This document shows, piece after piece, positions 15,842 through 23,264 of a stretch of DNA of 25,607 nucleotides (position 1 is the first letter of the stretch; each line of letters starts with the position of its first letter). A program made the position numbers and the translations under genes. The stretch comes from CAYVOX01 sp964453035 (GTDB lineage: Bacteria; Chloroflexota; Anaerolineae; Anaerolineales; Anaerolineaceae). The notes under the pieces are model-generated. The model searched no databases and was not told the origin of the DNA. It was given only the letters and a program-made list of their open reading frames with translations. Location: positions 1 through 25,607 of the forward strand of contig CAYVOX010000033.1 of the NCBI GenBank assembly GCA_964453035.1, read 5' to 3'.

Positions 15842-16726
15842 TCAACTGCCCAGCACCTCTTTAGCCCGCTCGGCGCCGTGGCGCAGCGCATGCTGGAGCG
15901 CCTCGCGGCTAAAATCGAGCGTGTCGCCCAGCGCCTCGGATGGCTCGATCACCTTGCAGGCGTAATATTTGAGCGGCTTGCCGGTAGTGGGGTGGTGCAG
16001 CGTTACACCGTGGGCGGCAGCCTCCTGCACCAGCGCATTGATGCGCAAAAACTCCTGCATATCGCCCCTGAACAGTTCGTTGAGCAGGATATCCAGCGTG
16101 CGCTGGCCGATTTTGACGATATTCTCAGGCGCTGCGGGCAGCGCAGCTGATTCCTGCCCGCCGCAGTTGATGATAACGATTTCATCCGGCTCGGAATCGA
16201 GCACATCCCCCACCGGGCTGATGTTGCGCACCCCGCCGTCCACCATGGAGGGGTACTGCTCTGAGACATCCACCGGCGTCCAGATGATGGGCATCACCGT
16301 CGAAGCCAGGATGGCCTCCGCCAGGTGCGGGTCGGAGCGCAAAAACTGCACGTACTCCCCGCTCACCAGCGAAACCGCCCCGATGCGCACATCCACGCTG
16401 ATGGTACCGCTGGAAAGTTCCTCGCGCAGCATGTTCTGCAGCGGTTTGTTGCCGTAAAAGGATTTGGCCCCAAAGAGCAGCTTAACCACCGACCAGGCGT
16501 TAAAGCCCCCCGTGTAAACCTGCTCGCTGGTCACCGTGTTCCAGATTTCCCACAACCGGGCGTACTTGCGCATGCCCAGCATGGCGGCATTGAGCGCCCC
16601 CACCGAGACGCCCGCGATAATATCCCACTGGTACCCTTTGACTTCGCGGGCATACTTTTCGGCGGCGCACTGGAACGCCCCTCGCGCCCCACCACCACTC
16701 AGAATCAAGGCTGTTTTCTTTTGCAT
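15842..16726 (-). CDS. Patatin-like phospholipase
   Basis: A 294-residue patatin-family lipid acyl hydrolase. The oxyanion loop GGGARG is at 11-16. The nucleophile elbow GVSVG (39-43) places the catalytic Ser at 41, and the catalytic Asp163 lies in VDGG. These three motifs make an active Ser-Asp dyad likely. No signal peptide is seen, so it should act in the cytoplasm or on the inner face of the membrane. GAAGGAGTCATCC gives a strong ribosome site before the ATG. It lies 71 nt after the peroxiredoxin-glutaredoxin gene on the same strand and is probably co-transcribed with it. A joint role in clearing oxidised membrane lipids is a reasonable guess from this context, not shown by the sequence. 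The 277 bases between its stop and the propeller gene's start hold no feature I can support. Confidence 0.94.
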   Translation of the reverse strand: MQKKTALILSGGGARGAFQCAAEKYAREVKGYQWDIIAGVSVGALNAAMLGMRKYARLWEIWNTVTSEQVYTGGFNAWSVVKLLFGAKSFYGNKPLQNMLREELSSGTISVDVRIGAVSLVSGEYVQFLRSDPHLAEAILASTVMPIIWTPVDVSEQYPSMVDGGVRNISPVGDVLDSEPDEIVIINCGGQESAALPAAPENIVKIGQRTLDILLNELFRGDMQEFLRINALVQEAAAHGVTLHHPTTGKPLKYYACKVIEPSEALGDTLDFSREALQHALRHGAERAKEVLGS

Positions 16727-16797
16727 GGATGACTCCTTCCCGCAGGATTACGATGCAAGCCTGGTGCCAGCTTGTACGCGCTTCGCCCCGCCCGGCC

Positions 16798-17565
16798 TCA
16801 CGGTTCGATGAACTTATCCTCCAACCCCAGCACCTGCTTCAGGCGGGCTTCGTCAAAATCCACCACAATTTGGCCGTCAATATCAAAGGTGGGGGTGGTG
16901 GCGTTGCCGCTGGCCCAGCGCCGCACCTGCAGCTCGGCGCCCGGCGTGCGGGCGATATCCACCTCGGTGTAGGGCAGGTTGCGCTCAGCCAGCCACCGGC
17001 GCGCGCGCTTGCAATCCGGGCACCAGGTGGTGCAATACATCACGATTCCACCATGGGGCAAGTTGGCCTGCTCCGGTTGCACCTCTTTGGGCGCGCGTTG
17101 CGCCGCGATGGGGTCCACCTGGCGCAGCACGTCGCGCAATTCAACGTTGCTGGGCTGCGCGTCGATATCGTGAATATCAATATAGCGGATGACGCCCTGC
17201 TTATCCAGCACAAAAATGGCCCGCTCGGAATGTCCCTCCGGGCGCAGCACACCGTAAGCCTGCGCAACTGCGCCGTGCGGCCAGAAGTCGCTCAGCAGAG
17301 GGTAGTGGATTCCGCCCAGGCTCTCAGCCCACGCCTTCAGGCAGGGGATATGGTCAACACTCAGGCCCAGAACCTGGGCATCCAATCCCGCGAACAAAGC
17401 ATACTCGGCTTCGTACGACGGGATCTGCCCGGTTCATATGGGCGTCCAGGCCAGCGGAAAGAACACCAGCACCACGTTTTTTCCGCGCAGGCTGCTTAAT
17501 GTGACAGGCGCTCCCAGATGGGAGGGTAGTGTAAAATCGGGGGCGATATCTCCAATTTTTAACAT
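16798..17565 (-). CDS. Selenocysteine-containing peroxiredoxin-glutaredoxin fusion (UGA at codon 44)
   Basis: From the ATG at 17565 (GAGG five bases before it) the frame reads a peroxiredoxin N-terminus, MLKIGDIAPDFTLPS, then VVLVFFPLAWTPI. It then meets an in-frame TGA at codon 44 (17434-17436) and continues open to 16798, 255 residues in all. The TGA sits exactly at the peroxidatic cysteine of P-x-x-x-T-x-x-C (Pro37, Thr41), so selenocysteine is the natural reading. A SECIS-like hairpin follows. Cys75 (DHIPCLKAW) could be the resolving residue and Arg115 (SERAIFVLD) the active-site arginine. Residues about 172-255 form a glutaredoxin/NrdH-like domain with CPDC at 182-185 and a TTPTF cis-proline motif, a built-in reductant. 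It would reduce peroxides. A plain gene call would start at the TTG at 17397 and lose the active site. selA, selB and selC are not in the window. The patatin gene follows it. Confidence 0.85.
17385..17424 (-). promoter_or_regulatory. Bacterial SECIS-like hairpin after the UGA codon
   Basis: In the mRNA, AUCCCG pairs with CGGGAU, CG with CG, A with U, and CGAAGC with GCUUUG. One bulged U and one U-U mismatch remain, giving about 15 base pairs in 40 nt. The apical loop is CGAGUAU, seven bases with G in second place, and starts 27 nt after the UGA. A small loop with an early G, 16-37 nt downstream of UGA, is the bacterial SECIS model as I recall it; SelB would bind here. Confidence 0.75.
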
Positions 17566-17598
17566 GATAACCTCGTTATTTGATCCCTGAAACCTTAT

Positions 17599-17751
17599 CT
17601 AGCTACCTGACAGTTTCACCAATCTAAACAAAAGAAATGTTGTCATTCTGAGCCTCGAAGGCGAAGAATCTCATTAGGATGAACTTGAAGACCGAATATC
17701 GAGATCCTTCGGCTTTTCAAGCCTCAGGATGACAAACTGTCAGGTCGCTAG
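17599..17751. mobile_element. MITE-like element with 18-bp terminal inverted repeats
   Basis: The ends CTAGCTACCTGACAGTTT (17599-17616) and AAACTGTCAGGTCGCTAG (17734-17751) are inverted copies with one mismatch. ACCTTAT occurs directly outside both ends (17592-17598 and 17753-17759, one extra T on the right), as a target duplication would. The interior also folds on itself: GTCATTCTGAGCC near the left matches the complement of GGCTTTTCAAGCCTCAGGATGAC on the right only loosely. No open frame is present, so it would depend on a transposase elsewhere. Confidence 0.65.
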
Positions 17752-17809
17752 TACCTTATTGTAAATCAGGAATCGGCAAAATGCGCCATAATCGTTGATA
17801 ATTATGATA

Positions 17810-18949
17810 TTAATAGTCCTTTCTGCGAATTGCCACCCGCACCCCGTTCTCGATGGGGTGATCCGCCACCAGGATCAAGTATCCCCCGCCGCCCGCCCCC
17901 GAAACCTTCCACCCCAGGGCCTGGTTGCGGTACTGCTCAATCATTTGCGCCAGGGCGGCGTTCATCATGTTGGGGAACATGGCCACCTGGGCTTCAAACC
18001 CGCGCCGGAACTGCTCGCCAAAGCCGCGCAGGTCGCCCGCCAGGATAGCCTGCCAGCAGGCCTCGGCCGCCGCGGAGAGCGACTGCGCCCCCTCAGCGCT
18101 GATGCGCGTGTTTTGCAGCACGTGAAAATCTTGCCCTCGCGGCCCCAGCGGGATGAGGTAGAGGGCCTGCTCCACAAAGCGCAGCACGCCCTCGTCCTGC
18201 ACCGAGTCAATCTGCTCCGGCCAGTACGCCCCGCGGTAGAAAGCGCGGTTGAGGCCGGGGAAGACAATCCCGATGGTATCCTGCGAGCCTGAGATTTCCT
18301 GGGTGCCGGGCGGGTTATCATAGGCGAACAGCACCCTGGCCAGCTTCATCGGGTCGCCAGCGGGCAGGCGCGGCCCCCACAACTCGATGGCCTTGCGGCG
18401 CGTGCTGGTGGCCATCCCGCTGCGGCTGTTGAATTCAATGGTCGGCTCCAGCGAAATGGTCAGCACCGGCCCGGGGTGCAGGCTTGAAACCCACGGCTGA
18501 TCCAGCCACCCGCCGCACAGGTCAATGCGGTAGGGCATGCTGAACACGCTGCGCAGCGCGGTGGTGGAGCGCGGGGAGAGCCCGCTATGCGGTTCACGCT
18601 TGAGGATGAGGTACTGGATGCCCAGTTCGGCGCACAGGGCGCGCTTTTCGGGGATGTTGCCGTCCTCGTTGACGATGAAGATATCCGGGCGGACGGCCTT
18701 GATTTCATCCACAAAATCAATCATGCCCGACCCGCGCGAGATAAAAGCCTGCTTAACGCATGCCAGGTTCTGGATCATGTACAGGCGCTCTTCCTCGCTA
18801 TTGACCGGCACGCGGCCTTTCAGGTCAAAGATGGTCTGGTCTGAGCCCACCGCCACGTACAGGTCACCGTAGCGGGCGGCCTCGGTGAAAAAGGCCACGT
18901 GCCCGCTGTGAAGCAAGTCAAAACACCCGCTGACGAAGACTTTTGGCAT
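17810..18949 (-). CDS. Fusion of a cytidylyltransferase-like domain and a GHMP-kinase-like domain
   Basis: A 379-residue two-domain protein. Residues 1-130 form a nucleotidyltransferase of the cytidylyltransferase/RfaE-II type. It has GCFDLLHSGHV with the HxGH active site at 14-17 and a late ISRGSG...R-x-S-T-T segment (STTALRS) where the family has its ISTT-type motif. Residues 139-379 resemble GHMP kinases: RIDLCGGWLDQP (141-152) is motif 1 and KVSGAGGGGYLIL (348-360) is motif 3. The glycine/serine-rich ATP loop of motif 2 (P-x-x-x-G-L-G-S-S) is not visible, and the domain is short, so kinase activity is doubtful. The likely product is an activated sugar or sugar-alcohol nucleotide for a surface glycan, but the substrate is unknown. 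GGAGG lies 12 nt before the ATG. There is no operon partner. Confidence 0.88.
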   Translation of the reverse strand: MPKVFVSGCFDLLHSGHVAFFTEAARYGDLYVAVGSDQTIFDLKGRVPVNSEEERLYMIQNLACVKQAFISRGSGMIDFVDEIKAVRPDIFIVNEDGNIPEKRALCAELGIQYLILKREPHSGLSPRSTTALRSVFSMPYRIDLCGGWLDQPWVSSLHPGPVLTISLEPTIEFNSRSGMATSTRRKAIELWGPRLPAGDPMKLARVLFAYDNPPGTQEISGSQDTIGIVFPGLNRAFYRGAYWPEQIDSVQDEGVLRFVEQALYLIPLGPRGQDFHVLQNTRISAEGAQSLSAAAEACWQAILAGDLRGFGEQFRRGFEAQVAMFPNMMNAALAQMIEQYRNQALGWKVSGAGGGGYLILVADHPIENGVRVAIRRKDY

Positions 18950-19092
18950 AAATCGGTACCGCCTCCATGGTTAATCCAGGTGCCCCTGCAAAACCCTCGC
19001 TCCAGCCTGCATCCTCACAGGCGGTGGGGAGATCTGTCAGGTTTCGAACCCCCAAAAGTTTCCAAAAACCTTTGGGGGTTCTTGCTCTTGCC
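18950..19092. repeat. Degenerate repeat unit with an 11-bp hairpin
   Basis: No gene lies between 18950 and 19411. The first part holds a degenerate relative of the 133-bp unit that follows. GGGGAGATCTGTCAGGTTTC matches the unit's GGGGAGACCTGTTAGGTTTT. In place of the unit's own hairpin stands GAACCCCCAAA (19046-19056) paired with TTTGGGGGTTC (19071-19081), a perfect 11-bp stem with a 14-nt loop. Confidence 0.7.
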
Positions 19093-19385
19093 GTAGGTCG
19101 GGTTTGCAGCTCGACGCGAACCGGTCGAAGCTACCCACCTTCCGCTCCTGCGCAACCCCTGCAGTCGGCGGGGAGACCTGTTAGGTTTTAAAAACCTAAC
19201 AGGTCTTTTAGCGCAGATGGCTCCCGTGGGTCGGGCTTGCAGCCCGACGCGAACCGGTCGAAGCTACCCACCTTCCGCTCCTGCGCAACCCCTGCAGTCG
19301 GCGGGGAGACCTGTTAGGTTTTAAAAACCTAACAGGTCTTTTGGCGCAGATGGCTCCCGTAGGTCGGGCTTGCAGCCCGACGCTA
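19093..19385. repeat. 133-bp tandem array built of two hairpin types
   Basis: The motif GT(A/G)GGTCGGG recurs at 19093, 19226 and 19359, an exact 133-bp period. There are two full units and a partial third. Each unit opens with a GGTCGGGCT-TGC-AGCCCGAC hairpin, then GCGAACCGGTCGAAGC and CTACCCACCTTCCGCTCC. It closes with a GACCTGTTAGGTTTT/AAAACCTAACAGGTC palindrome (19175-19205 and 19308-19338) followed by CTTTT on the plus strand. The copies are almost identical except for the first hairpin, whose changes leave G-U pairs. The array sits between two minus-strand genes. The T tracts face the other way, so it is not a simple terminator for them. Confidence 0.9.
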
Positions 19386-19411
19386 TGCTTTAGAGGTGAG
19401 CCAACCCCGCC

Positions 19412-20263
19412 TCACTTGGTCGTGCAGTTGGGCGGGAAGGCAATCTCTACGGTCTTGTTAATCAACGTTAACTCCAGGTTCAACTCCGTGCGCACCGTTT
19501 TTGTACCGGACTTGTCGCTGTCCATCTCAAGCAGCACCGTGTATTTGACCAGGTACTGCCCATCTTTAGCCACCCAGTACTCGCCGCTGTTCTGCTTCAC
19601 CACCGCCCCCGAATCCTTGCCCAGCTGCGTGACCTTGAACTTGAAGTGGTTGGTCACCACCCCGTTAAGGGTCTCTTCTGCCACAAACACCGGGTTCTCA
19701 GCGTACAGGTTGTAATCCACCAGGTACGACAGGCTGTTGGCCAGGTCCTGCGCCACCAGGTCGCTGTCCTCGATTTTGGCGGTGGGCGTCTTGGTGGAAG
19801 AACTTGAGCTGGAAAGCGAGCACGACTTGCTCCCCACCTTGTAGTATTCCGAGGTGCTGACCTGAGGCTTGGGTTCGTCCTCCGAGACGTTGGTGGAGGT
19901 CATCTTCCAGTGAGTGCTCTTCGTCTTGGCGTTGTACTCCATCAGGATGACCATATCGCTCTTTTCCAGCGTGTCGCTGCCGCTCGCCCCGGCGCGGATG
20001 GTCAGGCGGTAGGAATCCAGCGAGGCCAGCCCCTGCCGCAGCGGAAGCGGCAGCGGGTTGGCGGCTTTGGCGGTTGGTTTGGGCGTTTCGGTCGGTTTGG
20101 GCTGGGTTGCCCCGGGCAGCGGCGAGGCTTTCGTCACCGCGCTGGTGCTGACCGGCGCCTGGGTGGGTTGCTCTTCCTCGCCCAGGAAGGGCACGTTGCA
20201 CGCCAGGTTGGCTGCCACCATGGTGAGAATAACCACCCAGAAGAATAGCGCATTGCGTTTCAT
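19412..20263 (-). CDS. Secreted lipoprotein, possibly LppX/LprG-like fold
   Basis: A 283-residue protein with an N-terminal lipoprotein signal (MKRNALFFWVV, then MVAANLAC). The lipidated residue would be Cys22; Asn at -3 is not the usual box residue. A Pro/Thr/Lys spacer runs to about residue 70. The globular part alternates beta strands such as SYRLTIRAG and NHFKFKVTQLG, then GEYWVAKDGQYLVKYTVLLE. This pattern recalls the LolA/LppX/LprG half-barrel that holds lipids, a suggestion from sequence style only. A serine run (SLSSSSSS) interrupts it near residue 150. GGAGGAAAAA precedes the ATG. It lies 26 nt after the second permease of an ABC exporter on the same strand, so it is probably the exporter's partner or cargo. 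Confidence 0.85.
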   Translation of the reverse strand: MKRNALFFWVVILTMVAANLACNVPFLGEEEQPTQAPVSTSAVTKASPLPGATQPKPTETPKPTAKAANPLPLPLRQGLASLDSYRLTIRAGASGSDTLEKSDMVILMEYNAKTKSTHWKMTSTNVSEDEPKPQVSTSEYYKVGSKSCSLSSSSSSTKTPTAKIEDSDLVAQDLANSLSYLVDYNLYAENPVFVAEETLNGVVTNHFKFKVTQLGKDSGAVVKQNSGEYWVAKDGQYLVKYTVLLEMDSDKSGTKTVRTELNLELTLINKTVEIAFPPNCTTK

Positions 20264-20289
20264 TTTTTCCTCCTTGTTGAATCACAAAG

Positions 20290-21375
20290 TCATTCGACGC
20301 GCATCATAGCCGCCAGGTTCAGCCGCGCCAGCCAGCCCACCGGCAGGATGGTGCTGGTGAGCAGCACGCCCAGCGCGTAAAGCAGGGCCAGCGCCAGGAT
20401 GCGCGCATCCAGCGCTGGACGAATGGTAATCCAGGCGTTGTTAAGGTGCGAGACGCTGGTCACCGCCCAGGCCTCCAGCACCCCGAAGGCAAAACCGCAC
20501 AGGGTTATGGCAGCTCCCTGCAACCCAAGGTAGAGGGCCAGCGACCGGCGCGTAAAGCCCACCGCCTGCAGGATGGCAAACTCACGGCGCTGCTGCCACG
20601 CCAGGCGCCACAGGGCAATCCCCAGGTTCACCGCCGCTGAAATTCCCAGGATGACCGAGAGCACCCTGAGGATATCAAAAAAGGGACGGAATTCGCTCAC
20701 CAGGTTGCGCCCGCTCTCGCCCATCTGCGTCACCACCACGCCGTCCGGCAGGGTATCCCCGATCCGCAGCGCTTCACCGGCTGGAATCACATAAATGGAG
20801 ACGTCCTCCCAGCCTAATAGCTGTTGCGCATCAGTGAGCGAGATCCAGGCCTGGTAATCACTGTAGGTGCCGGTGGAAAAGACCGCCTGCACCTCAAATT
20901 CGCGCCCGCGCAGCAGGATGGTATCGCCCGGTCCCACGGCGCGCTTCTGCGCCAGGCTGGTGCCCAGCATCACGCGCCGCGGCGGGTCGCCCGGCTGCAG
21001 GGCGCGGCCTTCCAGCAGGTCGAAGGGATCAATCTGCGCGTAGTTTTCCGGGGTCAGGCCGCGCAGCAGCACCATATCCTCCATGCGCGTGCCGGTCACC
21101 GTGCGAATCTCAGGCACCACCAGGCTGGCGCCGCGCTGGCGCAGGGTGTTTTGCAGTTCAAGCGGCAGGCGGCTGCCGTGAAATTCGCCCGTCACCCCGC
21201 CCTGCTGCACCACCAGAAAGCTCTGCGAGAGGTGGTCAAAGCGCCGATCGAGGTCATCCTGCATGGCATTCAGCACCAGGTAAGCCATCAACGGGATGGA
21301 GATGCTCAAGGCCAGCACCACCCCCAGCCACTTCTGGCGCAGCAGATTGCGCGCAGCTACCCACAGCAAAGACAT
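20290..21375 (-). CDS. FtsX/MacB-type ABC transporter permease (second)
   Basis: A 361-residue permease. An N-terminal helix (LGVVLALSISIPLMAYLVLNAM) is followed by a large extracytoplasmic domain (about 45-230) and three C-terminal helices typical of FtsX domains (VILGISAAVNLGIALWRL and onward). The start at 21375 is chosen because AAGGAGTGACGGGG precedes it and overlaps the stop of the gene before. The frame is open 42 codons further up only because it runs through that gene. With the other permease and the ATPase it should form a LolCDE/MacB-like mechanotransmission or lipoprotein-release machine rather than a classic import pump. Confidence 0.92.
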   Translation of the reverse strand: MSLLWVAARNLLRQKWLGVVLALSISIPLMAYLVLNAMQDDLDRRFDHLSQSFLVVQQGGVTGEFHGSRLPLELQNTLRQRGASLVVPEIRTVTGTRMEDMVLLRGLTPENYAQIDPFDLLEGRALQPGDPPRRVMLGTSLAQKRAVGPGDTILLRGREFEVQAVFSTGTYSDYQAWISLTDAQQLLGWEDVSIYVIPAGEALRIGDTLPDGVVVTQMGESGRNLVSEFRPFFDILRVLSVILGISAAVNLGIALWRLAWQQRREFAILQAVGFTRRSLALYLGLQGAAITLCGFAFGVLEAWAVTSVSHLNNAWITIRPALDARILALALLYALGVLLTSTILPVGWLARLNLAAMMRVE

Positions 21376-21380
21376 CCCCG

Positions 21381-22505
21381 TCACTCCTTGAGCAGTTCGC
21401 TCACCGCCACGCTCAACTGCCGCCGGCCCGAAAAATACGCCCCGGCGGCTGAAAAGACGATGGTCATCAAAAAAAACAGCAGGCCCTGCGCAAGCGTCCA
21501 TTTGACTTGAAACAAAACGTCAAAAATGACCACCGGCCCGCGTGACTCAATCAACAGGTTAAACAAATAAGCGCCAGCCCACCCCAGGATGAAAGCCCCT
21601 GCCGCCAGCAGCAGCGCGCGCAGCATCAGAAAATCCCGCGCCGCGCCAGGCGAAAAACCCACCGCGCGCATCACCGCCAGCGCGCGGGCCCGCTCCGCCA
21701 GGGTGAGCAACGTCATGCTGTAGGTGCTGAGCGGGATAGCCAGCAGCGCCACCAGGCTGATGAGGTTGAGGATGCTGAAAACATCCTGCACCAGGCGGGC
21801 ATTGCGCCGCGTGTAGCTATCCTCCAGAAAGACGGCGTACCGACCGGCAATCACCGGGGATTGCAGCAGGCGCTGGCGCACGGCTTCCAGGTCAGCCCCG
21901 GCGACGATGTTGAGGTTCAAAAATTGCACCCGGTTTTGAGCCGTGAACAGCTCATCCATCGCTGCCATCGTCATCCACAGCGCGGAAAAATGCGTGCCCG
22001 GCGCCTGGAAAATGCCCGTGATGGTGAACGGCTCGCCGTAGATGGTCACCGTCTGCCCCACCTTCCAGTGGTAAATCACCACCCCGCCCTGTCCCACCAT
22101 CACCTCGCGCAGCCCGGAAGGCATGCGCCCCTCGGTCATGCGGATTTGATGCACGCTCTCCCAGTAGCGCGGCTCGCTTGCCAGCAGCGTCAGCATGCGC
22201 TCCTCAATGCGAATGCGCTGGTAATGCACCGGCGCCACCTGGACGATGGGATCGGGCATGTAAACGGCCAGCCCCGCAATAACCTCATCAGGGATGACCG
22301 AATCGCTCAGGTCGCTGTAGGTGGGGTCAACCACCACCAGGTTGGAAGAGAGCGGCGCTTCATTCAACACCTCCTGCATGCCCAGCGCGGTGGCGTTGAG
22401 CACCAGCGCCACCATCACCACCGAAGCGATGCCCAGCGCGCTGAACAGCGAGCGCAACCCGTCGTGGGCCAGGTCTGCCAGCGCCAGGCGCAGCGCAGTG
22501 CTCAT
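21381..22505 (-). CDS. FtsX/MacB-type ABC transporter permease (first)
   Basis: A 374-residue permease with the four-helix FtsX layout. The N-terminal part LADLAHDGLRSLFSALGIA and VVMVALVLNATALGM gives the first helix after an amphipathic segment. A periplasmic-type domain follows, and three helices lie at the C-terminal end (SLVALLAIPLSTYSMTLLTL, ALLLAAGAFILGWAGAYLF and LLFFLMTIVFSAAGAYF). Its ATG overlaps the last bases of the ATPase gene by four (ATGA), which implies coupled translation. The second permease starts 5 nt after its stop. Two different permeases with one ATPase gene suggest a heterodimeric complex like LolC/LolE. Confidence 0.93.
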   Translation of the reverse strand: MSTALRLALADLAHDGLRSLFSALGIASVVMVALVLNATALGMQEVLNEAPLSSNLVVVDPTYSDLSDSVIPDEVIAGLAVYMPDPIVQVAPVHYQRIRIEERMLTLLASEPRYWESVHQIRMTEGRMPSGLREVMVGQGGVVIYHWKVGQTVTIYGEPFTITGIFQAPGTHFSALWMTMAAMDELFTAQNRVQFLNLNIVAGADLEAVRQRLLQSPVIAGRYAVFLEDSYTRRNARLVQDVFSILNLISLVALLAIPLSTYSMTLLTLAERARALAVMRAVGFSPGAARDFLMLRALLLAAGAFILGWAGAYLFNLLIESRGPVVIFDVLFQVKWTLAQGLLFFLMTIVFSAAGAYFSGRRQLSVAVSELLKE

Positions 22506-23221
22506 ACGCCCTGCTCCAGCCTGCCGTGCGCCAGGCGCAGCACGGCATCGCCGGGCTCGATGAGCTGCAAATTGTGCGTGGCGACGATCAGCGTGGTGCC
22601 CAGCCTGCGGTTCAGGTCGCGCAGCAGTTCCAGCACGCCGCGGGCGTTGACCTCATCCAGGTCGCCGGTGGGCTCATCCGCCAGCACCAGGCTGGGATGA
22701 CCCGCCACCGCCCGCGCAATCGCCACGCGCTGCTGCTCCCCGCCAGAAAGCTCACCCGGGTTGTGGCGCCTGCGCCCATCCAGGCCCACCTGCTCCAGCA
22801 GATGCTGCGCCTGGCGCAGCGCCTCGCCCCGCGCCATGCCGCGCGCCAGCAGGGGTAGCGCCACGTTCTCCTGCGCGCTGATGAACGGCAGCAAGTTGTA
22901 AAACTGGAAGACAAAACCGATGTTCTCGCGCCGGAAGCGCGTCAACTCGGATTCTGATGCCCGTTCCAGCGCCCAACCGTTGACGGTGACACTGCCGGCG
23001 GTGGGACGGTCAATCCCGCCCAGCAGGTGCAGCAGGGTCGATTTTCCGCACCCGCTGGGCCCCACCAGCATGCTGAACGCCCCGCGCGGAATATCCAGCG
23101 AGACGGCATCCAGCGCGGTGATTTGCTCGGCTCCGCGCTGGTAAACGCGGCTGGCGGCGCGGGTTTGCGCCAGCGGTTCGGCGCTGGCTGGCACAGGGCA
23201 GGAGGTTTCGGCGGCGTTCAT
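22502..23221 (-). CDS. ABC transporter ATP-binding protein (MacB/LolD type)
   Basis: A 239-residue ATPase that powers the FtsX-type permeases behind it. It has Walker A GPSGCGKST at 54-62, Q-loop Gln106 in GFVFQFYNLLP, signature LSGGEQQR at 158-165, and Walker B LVLADEPTGDLD at 178-189. An H-loop lies in VATHN. The FYNLLP and EPTGDLD wording is typical of the LolD/MacB/FtsE group. The start at 23221 is chosen because GGAG sits 6 nt upstream. An ATG at 23233 has no ribosome site, and the frame beyond 23260 lies upstream of the -10 box. It leads the operon ATPase - permease - permease - lipoprotein. Confidence 0.95.
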   Translation of the reverse strand: MNAAETSCPVPASAEPLAQTRAASRVYQRGAEQITALDAVSLDIPRGAFSMLVGPSGCGKSTLLHLLGGIDRPTAGSVTVNGWALERASESELTRFRRENIGFVFQFYNLLPFISAQENVALPLLARGMARGEALRQAQHLLEQVGLDGRRRHNPGELSGGEQQRVAIARAVAGHPSLVLADEPTGDLDEVNARGVLELLRDLNRRLGTTLIVATHNLQLIEPGDAVLRLAHGRLEQGV

Positions 23222-23264
23222 GGGGCGCTCCATCAAACAGGCATCCGGAAAGGTGTTAGCTACT

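Noticed and set aside
17434..17436. The in-frame TGA read as an ordinary stop, making the peroxiredoxin a pseudogene or a shorter gene starting at TTG 17397
   Set aside because: The stop lies exactly at the catalytic position, both sides keep family similarity without other damage, a ribosome site serves the upstream ATG, and a SECIS-like hairpin follows. The short form would have no peroxidatic residue.
19093..19385. The tandem array as a CRISPR
   Set aside because: The units are 133 bases with no variable spacers, and no cas operon is present. The Cas4-like pair is not next to the array.
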